Notes: generated by a model from the letters alone, not told the origin. Positions 24,694 through 33,868 are shown, counted from the first letter of the stretch. The stretch: DNA of 42,691 nt from an uncultured Saprospiraceae bacterium (GCA_937941095.1 CALDYJ010000068.1:1-42691), one strand, 5' to 3'. Numbers and translations: made by a program.

Positions 24694-27072
24694 ATGAAAA
24701 AATTATTACTCTCTTTAATTTGTTTTCTCAGTTTCTGTGCTTTATCCATTAGTCAAGGAAACCTGAATATGGAAGTTTTATCGAATGTTAGCCTTCCAGA
24801 AGGACACAGTGATGTCTGGGGATTCGTTGATTCAAATGGAATCGAGTATGCTGTCTTAGGAACAAGAACAGCAACCGTGATTTTCTCGCTAGAAGACCCT
24901 AGTAATCCCGTGCAAAGATTTAGATTAGACGGCGCCAATTCTACTTGGAGAGACATGAAGCATCTTGGAGATTTTATCTATGTAACAACAGATGTTGGAT
25001 CTGACGGTTTAGTGATCATCGATATGACTGGAGCTCCAGAGAACATAAGTGGAGAATTTTGGAAACCGGATTTTACCATAGATGGATCGACTGGAACCTT
25101 ACAAACATGTCATAACCTTTACATTGATGAAAATGGATACATTTATTTAGCAGGCTGTAATCTTAATTCTGGTGGTTTGATCATATTGGATGCTTTTACA
25201 ACACCAGGTGCTCCTATTTACGTAGGAGCTGCAGATGCAAGATATTCTCATGATGTAGTTGTCAGGGATAATCTTGCTTATAGCTCGGACATCACATCAG
25301 GATTTTTCTCCATTATTGATGTTAGTGATAAAACTTCTCCAGAAACTTTAGTCACTCAACGTACGACGACTAACTTTACGCATAATGCTTGGTTTTCTGA
25401 TGATGGAAATTATCTTTTTACCACAGATGAAAGACCTAATGCATTTATGGATGCATACGATATTTCTGATTTTAGCGACATACAATTATTGGATTCGTAT
25501 CAGCCTATTGCTACGCAAGGGAGAGGAGTGATTCCTCATAATGCGCATTACCATAATGGTTTTCTAGTTACAAGTTGGTATACAGATGGTGTAAGAATTA
25601 TTGATGGAAGTAGACCGTCAAACCTTGTTGAAGTAGGGTACTATGATTCTTGGGATGGTGCTGATGGCGGCTTTAATGGTTGTTGGGGAGCATACCCTTA
25701 TTTACCTTCTGGATTGGTTTTGATTTCTGATATCCAAACTGGACTGTATGTACTTGGTACGGATTACGTAAGAGCATGTTATTTAGAAGGAATGGTTACT
25801 GATGGGGAAAATGGGATGGCATTGAATGATGTAAATGTAGAAATTGTTGCTTCACAAATTAATGTCGGAGCTACTAATAATACAGGTGAGTACAAAACTG
25901 GTTTAGCAACAGCTGGAGAGTATGTGGTTACTTTTTCTAAACCTGGTTACGATAATCTAAATGCCATGGCTAATTTAGTAAATGGAGAAATCACGATTTT
26001 AGATGTAGTTATGAATCCACAACCAAGGTTTTCATTAACAGGAACAACCTTAAGACTTGCTGACGATAACCCTATTGAAAATGGGCAGGTATATTTAAGA
26101 AATGAGCAATTTGAATTTACTTCAAGTTCAAATGCTGCTGGTGATTTTGTTATCAATGACATTTTTCAAGGAACCTATGAAATATTTAGTGGAGCTTGGG
26201 GCTACCGTAACATTAGAGTTGGGGAAGTAACTATTGAAGAAGCCCAAACATTGGAGATTAAATTAGAAGAAGCATATATGGATGACTTTATCCTAGACTT
26301 AGGCTGGACTACTGAAACAAATGCTACTACTGGTGGATGGGAAAGAGGAGAGCCTAATGGAACTGGTTTTGCAGGTACACAAAGTAATCCAGAAAACGAT
26401 CTTCCAGACGATGTTGGTGAATATTGTTACGTAACAGGTAATGGTGGTGGAGATGCCGGTACAGATGATGTAGATGATGGTTCTACAATTTTGAGATCTC
26501 CTTCTATGAATTTTGTGGGGATGACCAATCCTACGATTAATTATAACCTTTGGTTTTTTAATCAAGGAGGTCAAGGACAACCAAATGATCAGATAGAAGT
26601 TAAAATCAGCAATGGAGAGGATGAGGTAGTTTTAGAAACTTTAGATTCTTCAACATCATCTAGTGAATGGCGAGCTAGATCAAGCTTTGCTTTAAATGGC
26701 CTTATTGATGTAACAAGCGATATGAGATTGATTGTGGAAACTGGCGATTTAGGATCTGGCCATTTAGTTGAAGCAGCCATTGACGCCTTTGAAGTAACAG
26801 ACGGTATTGTTGGAACAAAAGAAGTATTAAGTTCAAGCATAGAAATTTCTGCTTCTCCTAATCCTTTTAGTAATAATGTGAACATTCAGTTCTCGGATTT
26901 AAAGAATGCTGAATTGGTAATTACAAACATTGTTGGTCAAGAATTGTTAAGAAAAGATGTTTCAAATATGACTAATTATGAGTGGAACTCAAACATTGCT
27001 CCTGGTGTTTACTTTGCCAGAATAACCAATGGTGAAAAGATGAGTAAAGCTTTAAAAGTGATCAAAAGATAA
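24694..27072 (+). CDS. Choice-of-anchor B family T9SS protein with LVIVD repeats
   Basis: Signal peptide (MKKLLLSLICFLSFCALSIS), then residues about 25-365 form an LVIVD-type beta-propeller as in choice-of-anchor B proteins. Repeats include WRDMKHLGDFIYVTTDVGSD then GLVIIDM, HNLYIDENGYIYLAGCN then GGLIILDA, YSHDVVVRDNLAYSSDI then FFSIIDV, and HNAHYHNGFLVTSWYTDG then VRIIDG. Two carboxypeptidase-regulatory-like beta-sandwich domains follow (GMVTDGENGMALNDVNVEI and LTGTTLRLADDNPIENGQV), then a jelly-roll-like domain (WERGEPNGTGFAG to DAFEVTDG). The type A sorting tail begins SASPNPFSNNVNIQFSD and ends ALKVIKR. The function is unknown; cell-surface binding is the usual guess. A strong terminator follows. 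Confidence 0.88.
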   Translation: MKKLLLSLICFLSFCALSISQGNLNMEVLSNVSLPEGHSDVWGFVDSNGIEYAVLGTRTATVIFSLEDPSNPVQRFRLDGANSTWRDMKHLGDFIYVTTDVGSDGLVIIDMTGAPENISGEFWKPDFTIDGSTGTLQTCHNLYIDENGYIYLAGCNLNSGGLIILDAFTTPGAPIYVGAADARYSHDVVVRDNLAYSSDITSGFFSIIDVSDKTSPETLVTQRTTTNFTHNAWFSDDGNYLFTTDERPNAFMDAYDISDFSDIQLLDSYQPIATQGRGVIPHNAHYHNGFLVTSWYTDGVRIIDGSRPSNLVEVGYYDSWDGADGGFNGCWGAYPYLPSGLVLISDIQTGLYVLGTDYVRACYLEGMVTDGENGMALNDVNVEIVASQINVGATNNTGEYKTGLATAGEYVVTFSKPGYDNLNAMANLVNGEITILDVVMNPQPRFSLTGTTLRLADDNPIENGQVYLRNEQFEFTSSSNAAGDFVINDIFQGTYEIFSGAWGYRNIRVGEVTIEEAQTLEIKLEEAYMDDFILDLGWTTETNATTGGWERGEPNGTGFAGTQSNPENDLPDDVGEYCYVTGNGGGDAGTDDVDDGSTILRSPSMNFVGMTNPTINYNLWFFNQGGQGQPNDQIEVKISNGEDEVVLETLDSSTSSSEWRARSSFALNGLIDVTSDMRLIVETGDLGSGHLVEAAIDAFEVTDGIVGTKEVLSSSIEISASPNPFSNNVNIQFSDLKNAELVITNIVGQELLRKDVSNMTNYEWNSNIAPGVYFARITNGEKMSKALKVIKR

Positions 27073-27092
27073 AAACTGATTACTATATTTTA

Positions 27093-27128
27093 CGGGCTGT
27101 AGATTATAATCTGCAGCCCGTTTTTTTT
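27093..27128 (+). terminator. Rho-independent terminator after the anchor-B gene
   Basis: CGGGCTGTAGAT pairs with ATCTGCAGCCCG (one G-T wobble) within 27093-27120, directly followed by eight T (27121-27128). It lies 20 bp past the stop at 27072 and isolates the next gene pair as its own unit. Confidence 0.92.
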
Positions 27129-27176
27129 GCATGGTCAAGTGCAAAATAATATCTTACTTAATCAAAATTTAAATTA

Positions 27177-28208
27177 ATGGAGATGCGCTGGCTAATCATA
27201 CTTTTATGCATTTTAGTTTCAACTTGTTCGAACGAAACTAATGACGACAAGTCAATAGATGCCTCAATAGAAGATTTAAAGATTGCTATTCCTAAAATAC
27301 CTTTGATTAAGACTCCACATGCCTTTTCTGAAGGTTCCTGGATCGATGAAGGAAACTTGAAGATGGCTGACATTTGGTTTTTGCAACAAAGTGAGGCCGG
27401 TAGAAAAATAATAGAAAGTGAAAATTTGATAGATATTTATTCGAAAAATCTGAAAGTTGATGGCCATCTCAAGCTTAATGCAGAATCAGACGGAAATCCA
27501 AATCTTCCATTCCTCAGTTTGATTTTGGAAGAAAGCAATCAGACTAAGCAAGTAAAAAGAAACTTAGGGACCTTGATTAAAGAATACCAGTTTTGGATGG
27601 ATGGTTTTTTTAAATTGAAGAAAGGCACACAAAGAAAAAATGTCATTCAAATAGAAGAAGACATTGCTTTAAATGTATATGGAGATTCTTTAAGCGCTGA
27701 TTTGGTTTTAAATAGCTTACTATATCATTTAGAAAAATCCATAGCGCAAGGAATGGAGGGTTTAAAACAAGATAAAAAAGCAAGTCATTACAGTAATAAG
27801 GCCAATCAACGAAGAGCTGCGATCATGAAATTACTATTTGATAAAGAAAATTATGGGTTTACTGATTTTAATTTAAACACAGGTAAATCTGATGTCCTAA
27901 GTTTGGAAAGCATTTATCCCGTATATGTTGGCTTAAGTCCTGATTCAATTGAGCAGGTTATACTTGCGAATATGGTTCAAGCCCTTGATGTTGAAATTGA
28001 AAAAGATCAAATTTATAAAAAGGTGATTCCGATAGGCATGCTTTATAAAATTCTAGCAAAGAAAAATAAAAGTAAATTGTCGATGGAGCTTAAAAATAAA
28101 ATGCTGGCTTATGCTGAGCAAAGATTATCCACCATAAATGATTCAACTACTAGTGATTCCCGTTTGAGTCTTAATCTTCTTAGCTTATTTTTAAAAGATG
28201 AAAAATAA
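27177..28208 (+). CDS. Trehalase-fold (GH37-like) lipoprotein lacking catalytic segments
   Basis: A 343-residue predicted lipoprotein (hydrophobic stretch LIILLCILVST before Cys17; Thr at -1 is unusual). The body aligns by eye with periplasmic trehalase TreA in three blocks. TPHAFSEGSWIDEGNLKMAD (about 46-65) corresponds to TreA KTFADAVP. NLPFLSLILEES through KEYQFWMDG (135-143) to ALNVYGDS (164-171) matches PPFFALMVELL, KEYAYWMDG and LLNRYWDD. ADLVLNSLLYHLEKS (174-188) through QRRAAIMKLLFDKENYGF to IYPVYVGLSPD matches VDLNSLMFKMEK and ALFPLYV. The segments holding FREVYYWDSYF, the SGWDFSSRW block with the catalytic Asp, and the C-terminal EKYD plus GFGWTNGV are missing. The frame is intact, so this looks like a compact pseudoenzyme, perhaps sugar binding. 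It overlaps the epimerase gene by 11 bp. Confidence 0.7.
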   Translation: MEMRWLIILLCILVSTCSNETNDDKSIDASIEDLKIAIPKIPLIKTPHAFSEGSWIDEGNLKMADIWFLQQSEAGRKIIESENLIDIYSKNLKVDGHLKLNAESDGNPNLPFLSLILEESNQTKQVKRNLGTLIKEYQFWMDGFFKLKKGTQRKNVIQIEEDIALNVYGDSLSADLVLNSLLYHLEKSIAQGMEGLKQDKKASHYSNKANQRRAAIMKLLFDKENYGFTDFNLNTGKSDVLSLESIYPVYVGLSPDSIEQVILANMVQALDVEIEKDQIYKKVIPIGMLYKILAKKNKSKLSMELKNKMLAYAEQRLSTINDSTTSDSRLSLNLLSLFLKDEK

Positions 28209-29163
28209 AAGTACAAGATTTCATAAGCAAACTTCACAATTAGGAGAGGAAGAAATTTGCATCTATACACTGCATTCTACTAAAGGAGATCTCATTTCGA
28301 AACTTGCCCTGATTCCTACTAAAGGTGCGATACTTACTGAATTGTTTTTGCAAGGGGTCGATGTATTAGACGGTTATCAAAATGAAAAAGATTTAAATAG
28401 TTTAGATTATTTTAAAAATATTTTACTTGCTCCTTACCCCAATCGGATAGAGCATGGAGTGTATACATTCAATGGAAAAGAATATAAGTTTCCACTTGAA
28501 AAAGATGGGAATGCATTGCATGGATTTGTTATGAACAAGGCCTTTAATTTGAAAACGGAATTTCTTGGAGATGATTTAGAACTTTGCTTAACTTATCAAT
28601 ATGATGGAGGCTATATCTATTATCCTTTCCCTTTCAGAATGGATTTAACCCTGAGCATAATAGAAGAGACTTTTACCATTAAAATGGTATGCACGAATAC
28701 AGGTGAATCAAGTATGCCAATTGGATTAGGATGGCATCCATATTTTAAAGCGGCAGGAAAAATTGAGTCGCTTTTAAATTTTAGAAATGTTAGTAAAGTG
28801 TTGGTAAATGAACATTTAATTCCAACGGGAGCATTTAAAAGTCAAGATTTTTTTAGAACAAAGTTTGAAGACATTCTCTTGGATAACTCCTTTGTTTTTG
28901 AAAAGAATCAAAAAGGCCAAGAAGATATTAACATCCATTTTAGAAATGGTAAAACCATTGATAGAGATAAGGTACTTAAGATGTACGGAGTGCAAAATGT
29001 AAACTATTTACATTTGTATAGGAATCCTACTATGGATACCTTAGCGATTGAACCAATGACCTGTAACATTGATGCATTTAATAATAAAAACGGCTTACAA
29101 ATTTTAAATCCAATGGAAAGTTTTCCAATGGAATTTAAAATCGAGTGTACAGATGCTGTTTAA
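28198..29163 (+). CDS. Aldose 1-epimerase family protein
   Basis: A galactose-mutarotase-fold protein of 321 residues. Conserved features: APYPNRIEHGVYTFNGKEY (Asn82-Arg83, sugar binding), NALHGF with His108, IGLGWHPYF with the catalytic acid His180, and LAIEPMTCN with the catalytic base Glu285. This is a complete GalM-type catalytic set, so it is probably active as a sugar anomerase. The exact sugar is not readable. There is no signal peptide, so it acts in the cytoplasm. The start overlaps the end of the trehalase-like gene by 11 bp, giving a tight two-gene unit. The stop codon lies inside a 15-bp stem-loop. Confidence 0.87.
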   Translation: MKNKSTRFHKQTSQLGEEEICIYTLHSTKGDLISKLALIPTKGAILTELFLQGVDVLDGYQNEKDLNSLDYFKNILLAPYPNRIEHGVYTFNGKEYKFPLEKDGNALHGFVMNKAFNLKTEFLGDDLELCLTYQYDGGYIYYPFPFRMDLTLSIIEETFTIKMVCTNTGESSMPIGLGWHPYFKAAGKIESLLNFRNVSKVLVNEHLIPTGAFKSQDFFRTKFEDILLDNSFVFEKNQKGQEDINIHFRNGKTIDRDKVLKMYGVQNVNYLHLYRNPTMDTLAIEPMTCNIDAFNNKNGLQILNPMESFPMEFKIECTDAV

Positions 29164-29185
29164 ATTATGAAATTTAAACAGCATC
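29152..29185. terminator. Bidirectional stem-loop between convergent genes
   Basis: GATGCTGTTTAAATT (29152-29166) is the perfect inverse of AATTTAAACAGCATC (29171-29185), with an ATGA loop. The epimerase stop codon (29161-29163) is part of the stem, and the convergent amidohydrolase stop is 8 bp away. There is no long U-run on either side, so it is an intrinsic-terminator-like structure of moderate strength. Confidence 0.6.
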
Positions 29186-29192
29186 CACAAAT

Positions 29193-32100
29193 TTACATTC
29201 TACACGAACAACTAGGCCTCATAAAGCTTCCTGTATTTTGGAAAAATGGATAGGCATTACCTGAGCCTTCTTCTTCCCAATAAAAATTACTTCTTTTATT
29301 GTCGTAATTGCCAATTTCATTCATAGTTTCAGCATCATATAATCTTCCATTGATCATTGTGTATTTAACAAATTCTGAATGCTGAATATCTTCTAAAGGG
29401 TTTTTATCCAAGACAATCAAGTCAGCTAACTTTCCTGGGCTCAGTGATCCAATTTCTTTGTCCATGCCAATGTAAGAAGCTCCTTGTATGGTAGCACATT
29501 TTAAAGCTTGATGATTGCTCATGCCACCTTGTTGGAGCATCCAAAGTTCCCAATGCGCTCCTAAGCCTTGTAATTGTCCATGAGAACCAAGATGCATGTT
29601 CACACCTGCTTCTTGAAGATTTGTACATGATTTAGATGTCAAAATATGACCATTTTCATACTCTTCGTCTGGAAGCATTACTCTATGTCTTGACCTTGAG
29701 TCGATTAAAGCTCTAGGCGTAAAATTTAAGAGTCTTTCCTTTTCCCAAACATTGGTTTTTTGATACCAATAATATTCACCATTGACAGAACCATAGTTTA
29801 CAATCAATGTAGGAGTATTTCCAGTATTAGTATTAGACCAGAATTGAATCACGTCATCATAAACTGGAGCGACAGGAATGTTATGTTCTACACTTGTATG
29901 TCCATCAGCAACCATAGTCATGTTATGATAGAAAAATGAGCCACCTTCGGGATAAACATTAATGCCTAATTCTCTCGCTGCTTGAATGATCTGCTGTCTT
30001 TGGTCCCTTCGTGGTTGATTGTAACTTTTTACTGAAAATGCACCAAAGGCTTTTGTTCTTCTTAAAGCAGAACGAGCATCCTCCAAATTATTTACAACGG
30101 CCTTAAAATCTCCATCTGCTCCATAAAGTATAGTGCCAGTAGAATAGATCCTAGGCCCGATCATATACCCAGCTTTGACCATCTCAGATTGCGAAAATGT
30201 CATTTCAGAATTGGATGAAGGATCATGAGTAGTTGTAACCCCATAGGCAAGATTTGCATAATACTGCCAATGTTTTTGTGGACTCAATCCATACCTGAAT
30301 GCGCCAAGGTGTGAATGGACATCTATTATTCCAGGCATTATTGTTTTGCCTTCGCAATTTATGACAACTGCTTTGGCAGGAATTTTTAAATCTTGGCCTA
30401 TTGCTTTAATCTTATTACCTTCAACAAGAACACTTCCATTTTCAATCACTTCATCACCTTCCATGGTAATTATTGTTGCATTTGTGAAAGCGATCAATCC
30501 ATCTGGTGTGTCTGTAGCTAATTTTAAATCTATGGATATTCCAACAGAATCAATAGGAGGTATACTATCTACTGATCCTTCTAAAAATAGAAATCGATCA
30601 GTTAATGAATTTGAAAAATATTGATTGCCCAAAGTCCAGTTAATTTTTTTGCTGTCTCCAGACCAGTGTAAATTAATGCCAGCATCCCTTGAAATTTTAG
30701 CGACAGGAACTTCTTTTGTTTCTGCTGATAAACCGATCGGTTGACCTGGAGTTGGCATTGGTGCTACATATGCTTTATGCAAATCGGTGAAGGCCACCCA
30801 TTTGTTATCCGGGCTAGGAACAAATTGGTTCGTGTATTTGGTGTTGAAGATTACCTGCTCATCTTTTCCATCTAAGTCTATGGATAAATAAGATTTTTTT
30901 AGACTCCCAAATAAATATCCTCCAGTTTGGATGAATAAACGATTACCGCTTGCATCAAACTTTGGGTATTCTCCTTTATTGATAACTAGTTTTGGCTCTC
31001 CACCACCTGATGGCATAATATAGATTCCAGATAACTTTGCATAAGTATATCCTTGATGGCCATTTCCACTTTCTTTTCTATAGACTACTTGTTTGCCATC
31101 AGGAGAAAAGGAAGGGGTTCTGTAGATTCCTTTCTTTTTCGTTAATGTTGATTTGCTTCCACTACTTATGTTCATTTTGTGGATGGCTCCTAATTCTTTA
31201 TCACTCCAACTTACGTAAACTATTTCATTACCGTTGGGAGAGAAACTGGGTTCAAATTCAAAATGATCTTCTTGTTTTGTTATTCGTTTAGGTTTACCAT
31301 TAGGTAATTGTTTTTTCCATAAATATCCTAGAGCATTAAAAACTAAGGTTTTACCATCAGGCGAAGTCACTGCTTGCCTAATTGTTTTTACATCAAATTC
31401 GTCTTCATGGACTTTTTGTTCGAACTTTACTGTTTCAGCAAGTGTATGTTTTGCTTCAACCTTAAAAGGGATTTCAGTAGAATTGCCATTCGAAGCATTT
31501 ACATTCCAAAGTTTACCTTTTCCCCAGATGACAATTTGTTGTCCGTTGGGCATCCATTCAAAACCAGTATAAACACCAAATACGGCCCAAGCTTCTTGCT
31601 GATCTTTGCTTAAACCATCAAAAATTGGAAAATCTTCTCCTGTTTCTAAGTCATGAATGAATAAGACAGTTTTAGTTCTAACTCTTCTAATATAGGCTAA
31701 TTTTTTACCGTCAGGAGAAATTTGTGGTCTGCAAGCTCCTCCAGGTCCTCCTATTATTTTATTGGTTTTTCCTTCTTTTTTATCATACCTAAAGATCGCA
31801 TAGATTTCATCATTGGGATCTTTGTTGTATTGAAAAAAACCACCAGGATAAACATCTTCAGAATAATAAACATACCGTCCATCCGGTGAGACAGAAGGTT
31901 CGTTGACATCTTGTTGATCATTCTTTCTTTTTGTCAATTGAATCCCACTTCCTCCTGAGATGTGATACATCCAGATTTCACCTGCTCCTAAGGAACGAGT
32001 AGAAGTAAAATGTTTTCTTCCCACTACATATTGGCCGTCAGGCATCCAATCTCCATTGTTGAGCAGTCTAAAATTTTCTTTAGTAATTTGTTTTGCGTTA

Positions 32101-32462
32101 TCACCGTTGGTATCCATTGTCCAAAGATTATCTCCTCCACCGGCGTCTGAGGTAAATAAGATTTTTTTACCATCGGGGCTAAACCTAGGCTGAACTTCAT
32201 AGGGGATTCCTGTTCTCAATGGGGTAGCGGTACCACCACTAATTGGCATTTTATATACATCTCCCAATAAATCGAAAACGATGGTTTTTCCATCGGGGCT
32301 TAGATCTAAGTTCATCCAGGTGCCTTCATTCACTGTGAATGAAACTTCTTTAGTCGGATATGGAGGATTTGATACATCCCATTTATCTTCTTTGTTTTCT
32401 TGTCCAAATGCTTGAAAATTTGCAAGAACAATAATGATTATAAGACTTAATATATTTCTCAT
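29193..32462 (-). CDS. Secreted PD40 beta-propeller / amidohydrolase fusion
   Basis: A 1089-residue protein with signal peptide MRNILSLIIIIVLANFQAFG. Residues about 35-640 contain many TolB/PD40-like blades, each with an S-P-D-G-K signature, for example LSPDGKTIVFDLLGDVYKMP, FSPDGKKILFTSDAGGGDNL, ISPDGKKLAYIRRV, FSPNGNEIVYVSW and FSPDGKQVVYRKES. From about 655 an amidohydrolase domain follows: GKTIMPGIIDVHSHLG with the metal-binding H-x-H, YGVTTTHDPSSN, SVEHNIPVAPV, and the C-terminal strand GSLSPGKLADLIVLDKNPLE. Where typical members have G-T-D-A-x, this one has LGSHGQLQGLGAHWELW, so the usual Asp ligand is not evident. A hydrolytic role on a cyclic amide or peptide outside the cytoplasm is likely; the substrate is unknown. 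The last residues carry a C-S-C pair. Confidence 0.88.
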   Translation of the reverse strand: MRNILSLIIIIVLANFQAFGQENKEDKWDVSNPPYPTKEVSFTVNEGTWMNLDLSPDGKTIVFDLLGDVYKMPISGGTATPLRTGIPYEVQPRFSPDGKKILFTSDAGGGDNLWTMDTNGDNAKQITKENFRLLNNGDWMPDGQYVVGRKHFTSTRSLGAGEIWMYHISGGSGIQLTKRKNDQQDVNEPSVSPDGRYVYYSEDVYPGGFFQYNKDPNDEIYAIFRYDKKEGKTNKIIGGPGGACRPQISPDGKKLAYIRRVRTKTVLFIHDLETGEDFPIFDGLSKDQQEAWAVFGVYTGFEWMPNGQQIVIWGKGKLWNVNASNGNSTEIPFKVEAKHTLAETVKFEQKVHEDEFDVKTIRQAVTSPDGKTLVFNALGYLWKKQLPNGKPKRITKQEDHFEFEPSFSPNGNEIVYVSWSDKELGAIHKMNISSGSKSTLTKKKGIYRTPSFSPDGKQVVYRKESGNGHQGYTYAKLSGIYIMPSGGGEPKLVINKGEYPKFDASGNRLFIQTGGYLFGSLKKSYLSIDLDGKDEQVIFNTKYTNQFVPSPDNKWVAFTDLHKAYVAPMPTPGQPIGLSAETKEVPVAKISRDAGINLHWSGDSKKINWTLGNQYFSNSLTDRFLFLEGSVDSIPPIDSVGISIDLKLATDTPDGLIAFTNATIITMEGDEVIENGSVLVEGNKIKAIGQDLKIPAKAVVINCEGKTIMPGIIDVHSHLGAFRYGLSPQKHWQYYANLAYGVTTTHDPSSNSEMTFSQSEMVKAGYMIGPRIYSTGTILYGADGDFKAVVNNLEDARSALRRTKAFGAFSVKSYNQPRRDQRQQIIQAARELGINVYPEGGSFFYHNMTMVADGHTSVEHNIPVAPVYDDVIQFWSNTNTGNTPTLIVNYGSVNGEYYWYQKTNVWEKERLLNFTPRALIDSRSRHRVMLPDEEYENGHILTSKSCTNLQEAGVNMHLGSHGQLQGLGAHWELWMLQQGGMSNHQALKCATIQGASYIGMDKEIGSLSPGKLADLIVLDKNPLEDIQHSEFVKYTMINGRLYDAETMNEIGNYDNKRSNFYWEEEGSGNAYPFFQNTGSFMRPSCSCRM

Positions 32463-32604
32463 TTTGATATATATTTATTTTGAAATAAAATTAAGAATTT
32501 GTTTTAGTTAATTCTTTGTTAGATTGCTCTTATAATCTGTGAATGGTACATTTTATGCATAAATTGAATAAAAACATTAATCTTTTTTGATCAATTCATT
32601 AAAT

Positions 32605-33264
32605 ATGAATAAATTTTTATATTTCTTTTGCTTGTTTGTCTTTACAAGCTTTACTTCATTTGCACAAAAAGATAAAGCCAGTGGCTATTTAAAATTGAAC
32701 AATGGGGATGAGCTGAAAGGTTATGTGACAGTACTTAACGATATAGAATCTGAAATCAGGGTAAAGTTTCATCATAAAATTGACGGTAGAGCCAAAAACT
32801 ATAAAGCCAAAGACATAAAATCTTATGGCTTTGAAGCTACTCATGTTGATGAGGTAGGGAATGAATACAAATATTGGAGACATTATAAGCAAATGACCAT
32901 GCACAGACCCGCAAGAGTTATGGCAACTCCAGTTTCATTGGTCGAGCATGTTTGTGATGGCTACATTACTTCTTATGTTTTTAAATATGATACGCCTTCT
33001 GATTTTGATATGCCTGAAAGAACTTTATACATTATAAGGAGGGAAGGTATGAAAGAAAAACGAATTGAAATCGATGATTTTAAAAAGGAAGCACGAAAGC
33101 TATTCCATGATTACACAGCTTTGGTCAATCAGCTAGGAAATAAAAAATTCAAGTTTGCGAACATGAAAAGAATGATTGATGATTATAATTATTGGAAAGA
33201 AAACCAACACAGTCCTGATGAGTATAAATTAAATCCAAAAATATTTATGGATATGATTGACTAA
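32605..33264 (+). CDS. Conserved-type secreted protein of unknown function
   Basis: 219 residues from the ATG at 32605 (a TTG at 32587 would only add six residues before the signal peptide). The signal peptide MNKFLYFFCLFVFTSFTSFA is followed by an SPase I-like site before QKDKA. The mature N-terminus, SGYLKLNNGDELKGYVTVLN, looks like a small beta-barrel or strand-rich module of the kind seen in Bacteroidota periplasmic proteins. The C-terminal third (KKEARKLFHDYTALVNQLGN to FMDMID) is helical and charged. No named domain was recognised. It heads a three-gene cluster with a DinB-fold protein (28 bp gap) and a thioredoxin-like protein, and is divergent from the amidohydrolase gene across 142 bp. 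Confidence 0.7.
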   Translation: MNKFLYFFCLFVFTSFTSFAQKDKASGYLKLNNGDELKGYVTVLNDIESEIRVKFHHKIDGRAKNYKAKDIKSYGFEATHVDEVGNEYKYWRHYKQMTMHRPARVMATPVSLVEHVCDGYITSYVFKYDTPSDFDMPERTLYIIRREGMKEKRIEIDDFKKEARKLFHDYTALVNQLGNKKFKFANMKRMIDDYNYWKENQHSPDEYKLNPKIFMDMID

Positions 33265-33292
33265 AAAACCTTACCTTTCTAAAAAAGGACTA

Positions 33293-33850
33293 ATGAATCA
33301 TACACTCCATAAGACTCTTATTCCAAGCTTCAAAAAACTTGATGCCAGCCTAATTGATTTGTTAGAATCTTTAAAAGATCAACCAGAGCATGTGCTTAAT
33401 AAGAAAATCAATGAAGAAAAATGGTCTGTTCTCCAAGTTATCTATCACCTAATCTTAACAGAAGAAGCCTCTATAAATTACTGTAAAAAGAAATTGTCTT
33501 TTAATCCTGAATTGAAAAAAGCAGGCATCGTTACTTATTTTAGACGAATAAGTTTAATGACTTTCGTTGGCTTACCATTTAAATTTAAAGCTCCAGAAAT
33601 GGTAAGTGAAACTCGGATGCCCAAAGAAATGCGATTTTGGGAATTGGTAAAAAAATGGAAAAACATTCGTCAAGAGGCAAAGGAATTTTTAGGAGGTTTA
33701 CCTCCAGAAATGTTTAAAAAGGAAGTGTATAAACATCCAGCGGCTGGTAGATTAACTTTGACTGATATGGTAGATTTTTGGGAGGTTCATTTTAGAAGAC
33801 ATCGCAAACAAATAAAAAAAATCATGTCTCAAGAAGGCTACATTGTCTAA
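33293..33850 (+). CDS. DinB-fold putative metal-dependent protein
   Basis: 185 residues from the ATG at 33293; the longer frame from TTG 33257 would overlap the upstream gene. It is a four-helix DinB/YfiT-type protein. The three likely metal-binding histidines are His52 in WSVLQVIYHLILTEE and the His166-x3-His170 pair in FWEVHFRRHRKQI, the standard arrangement for this superfamily. Members include thiol S-transferases that use bacillithiol or mycothiol and DNA-damage-induced proteins; many are uncharacterised. There is no signal peptide, so it is cytoplasmic. It lies 28 bp after a secreted-protein gene and 18 bp before a thioredoxin-like gene, hinting at a thiol-linked role, which is inference. 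Confidence 0.78.
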   Translation: MNHTLHKTLIPSFKKLDASLIDLLESLKDQPEHVLNKKINEEKWSVLQVIYHLILTEEASINYCKKKLSFNPELKKAGIVTYFRRISLMTFVGLPFKFKAPEMVSETRMPKEMRFWELVKKWKNIRQEAKEFLGGLPPEMFKKEVYKHPAAGRLTLTDMVDFWEVHFRRHRKQIKKIMSQEGYIV

Positions 33851-33868
33851 ATAAAATTATACATAATT

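Noticed and set aside
27177..28208. An active trehalase
   Set aside because: The segments carrying both catalytic acids and the substrate-binding signatures are missing and the length is far below that of working GH37 enzymes.
32552..32563. Palindrome TTTATGCATAAA between the amidohydrolase and secreted-protein genes
   Set aside because: It is a 12-bp AT-rich palindrome easily expected by chance, with no nearby promoter match to support a function.
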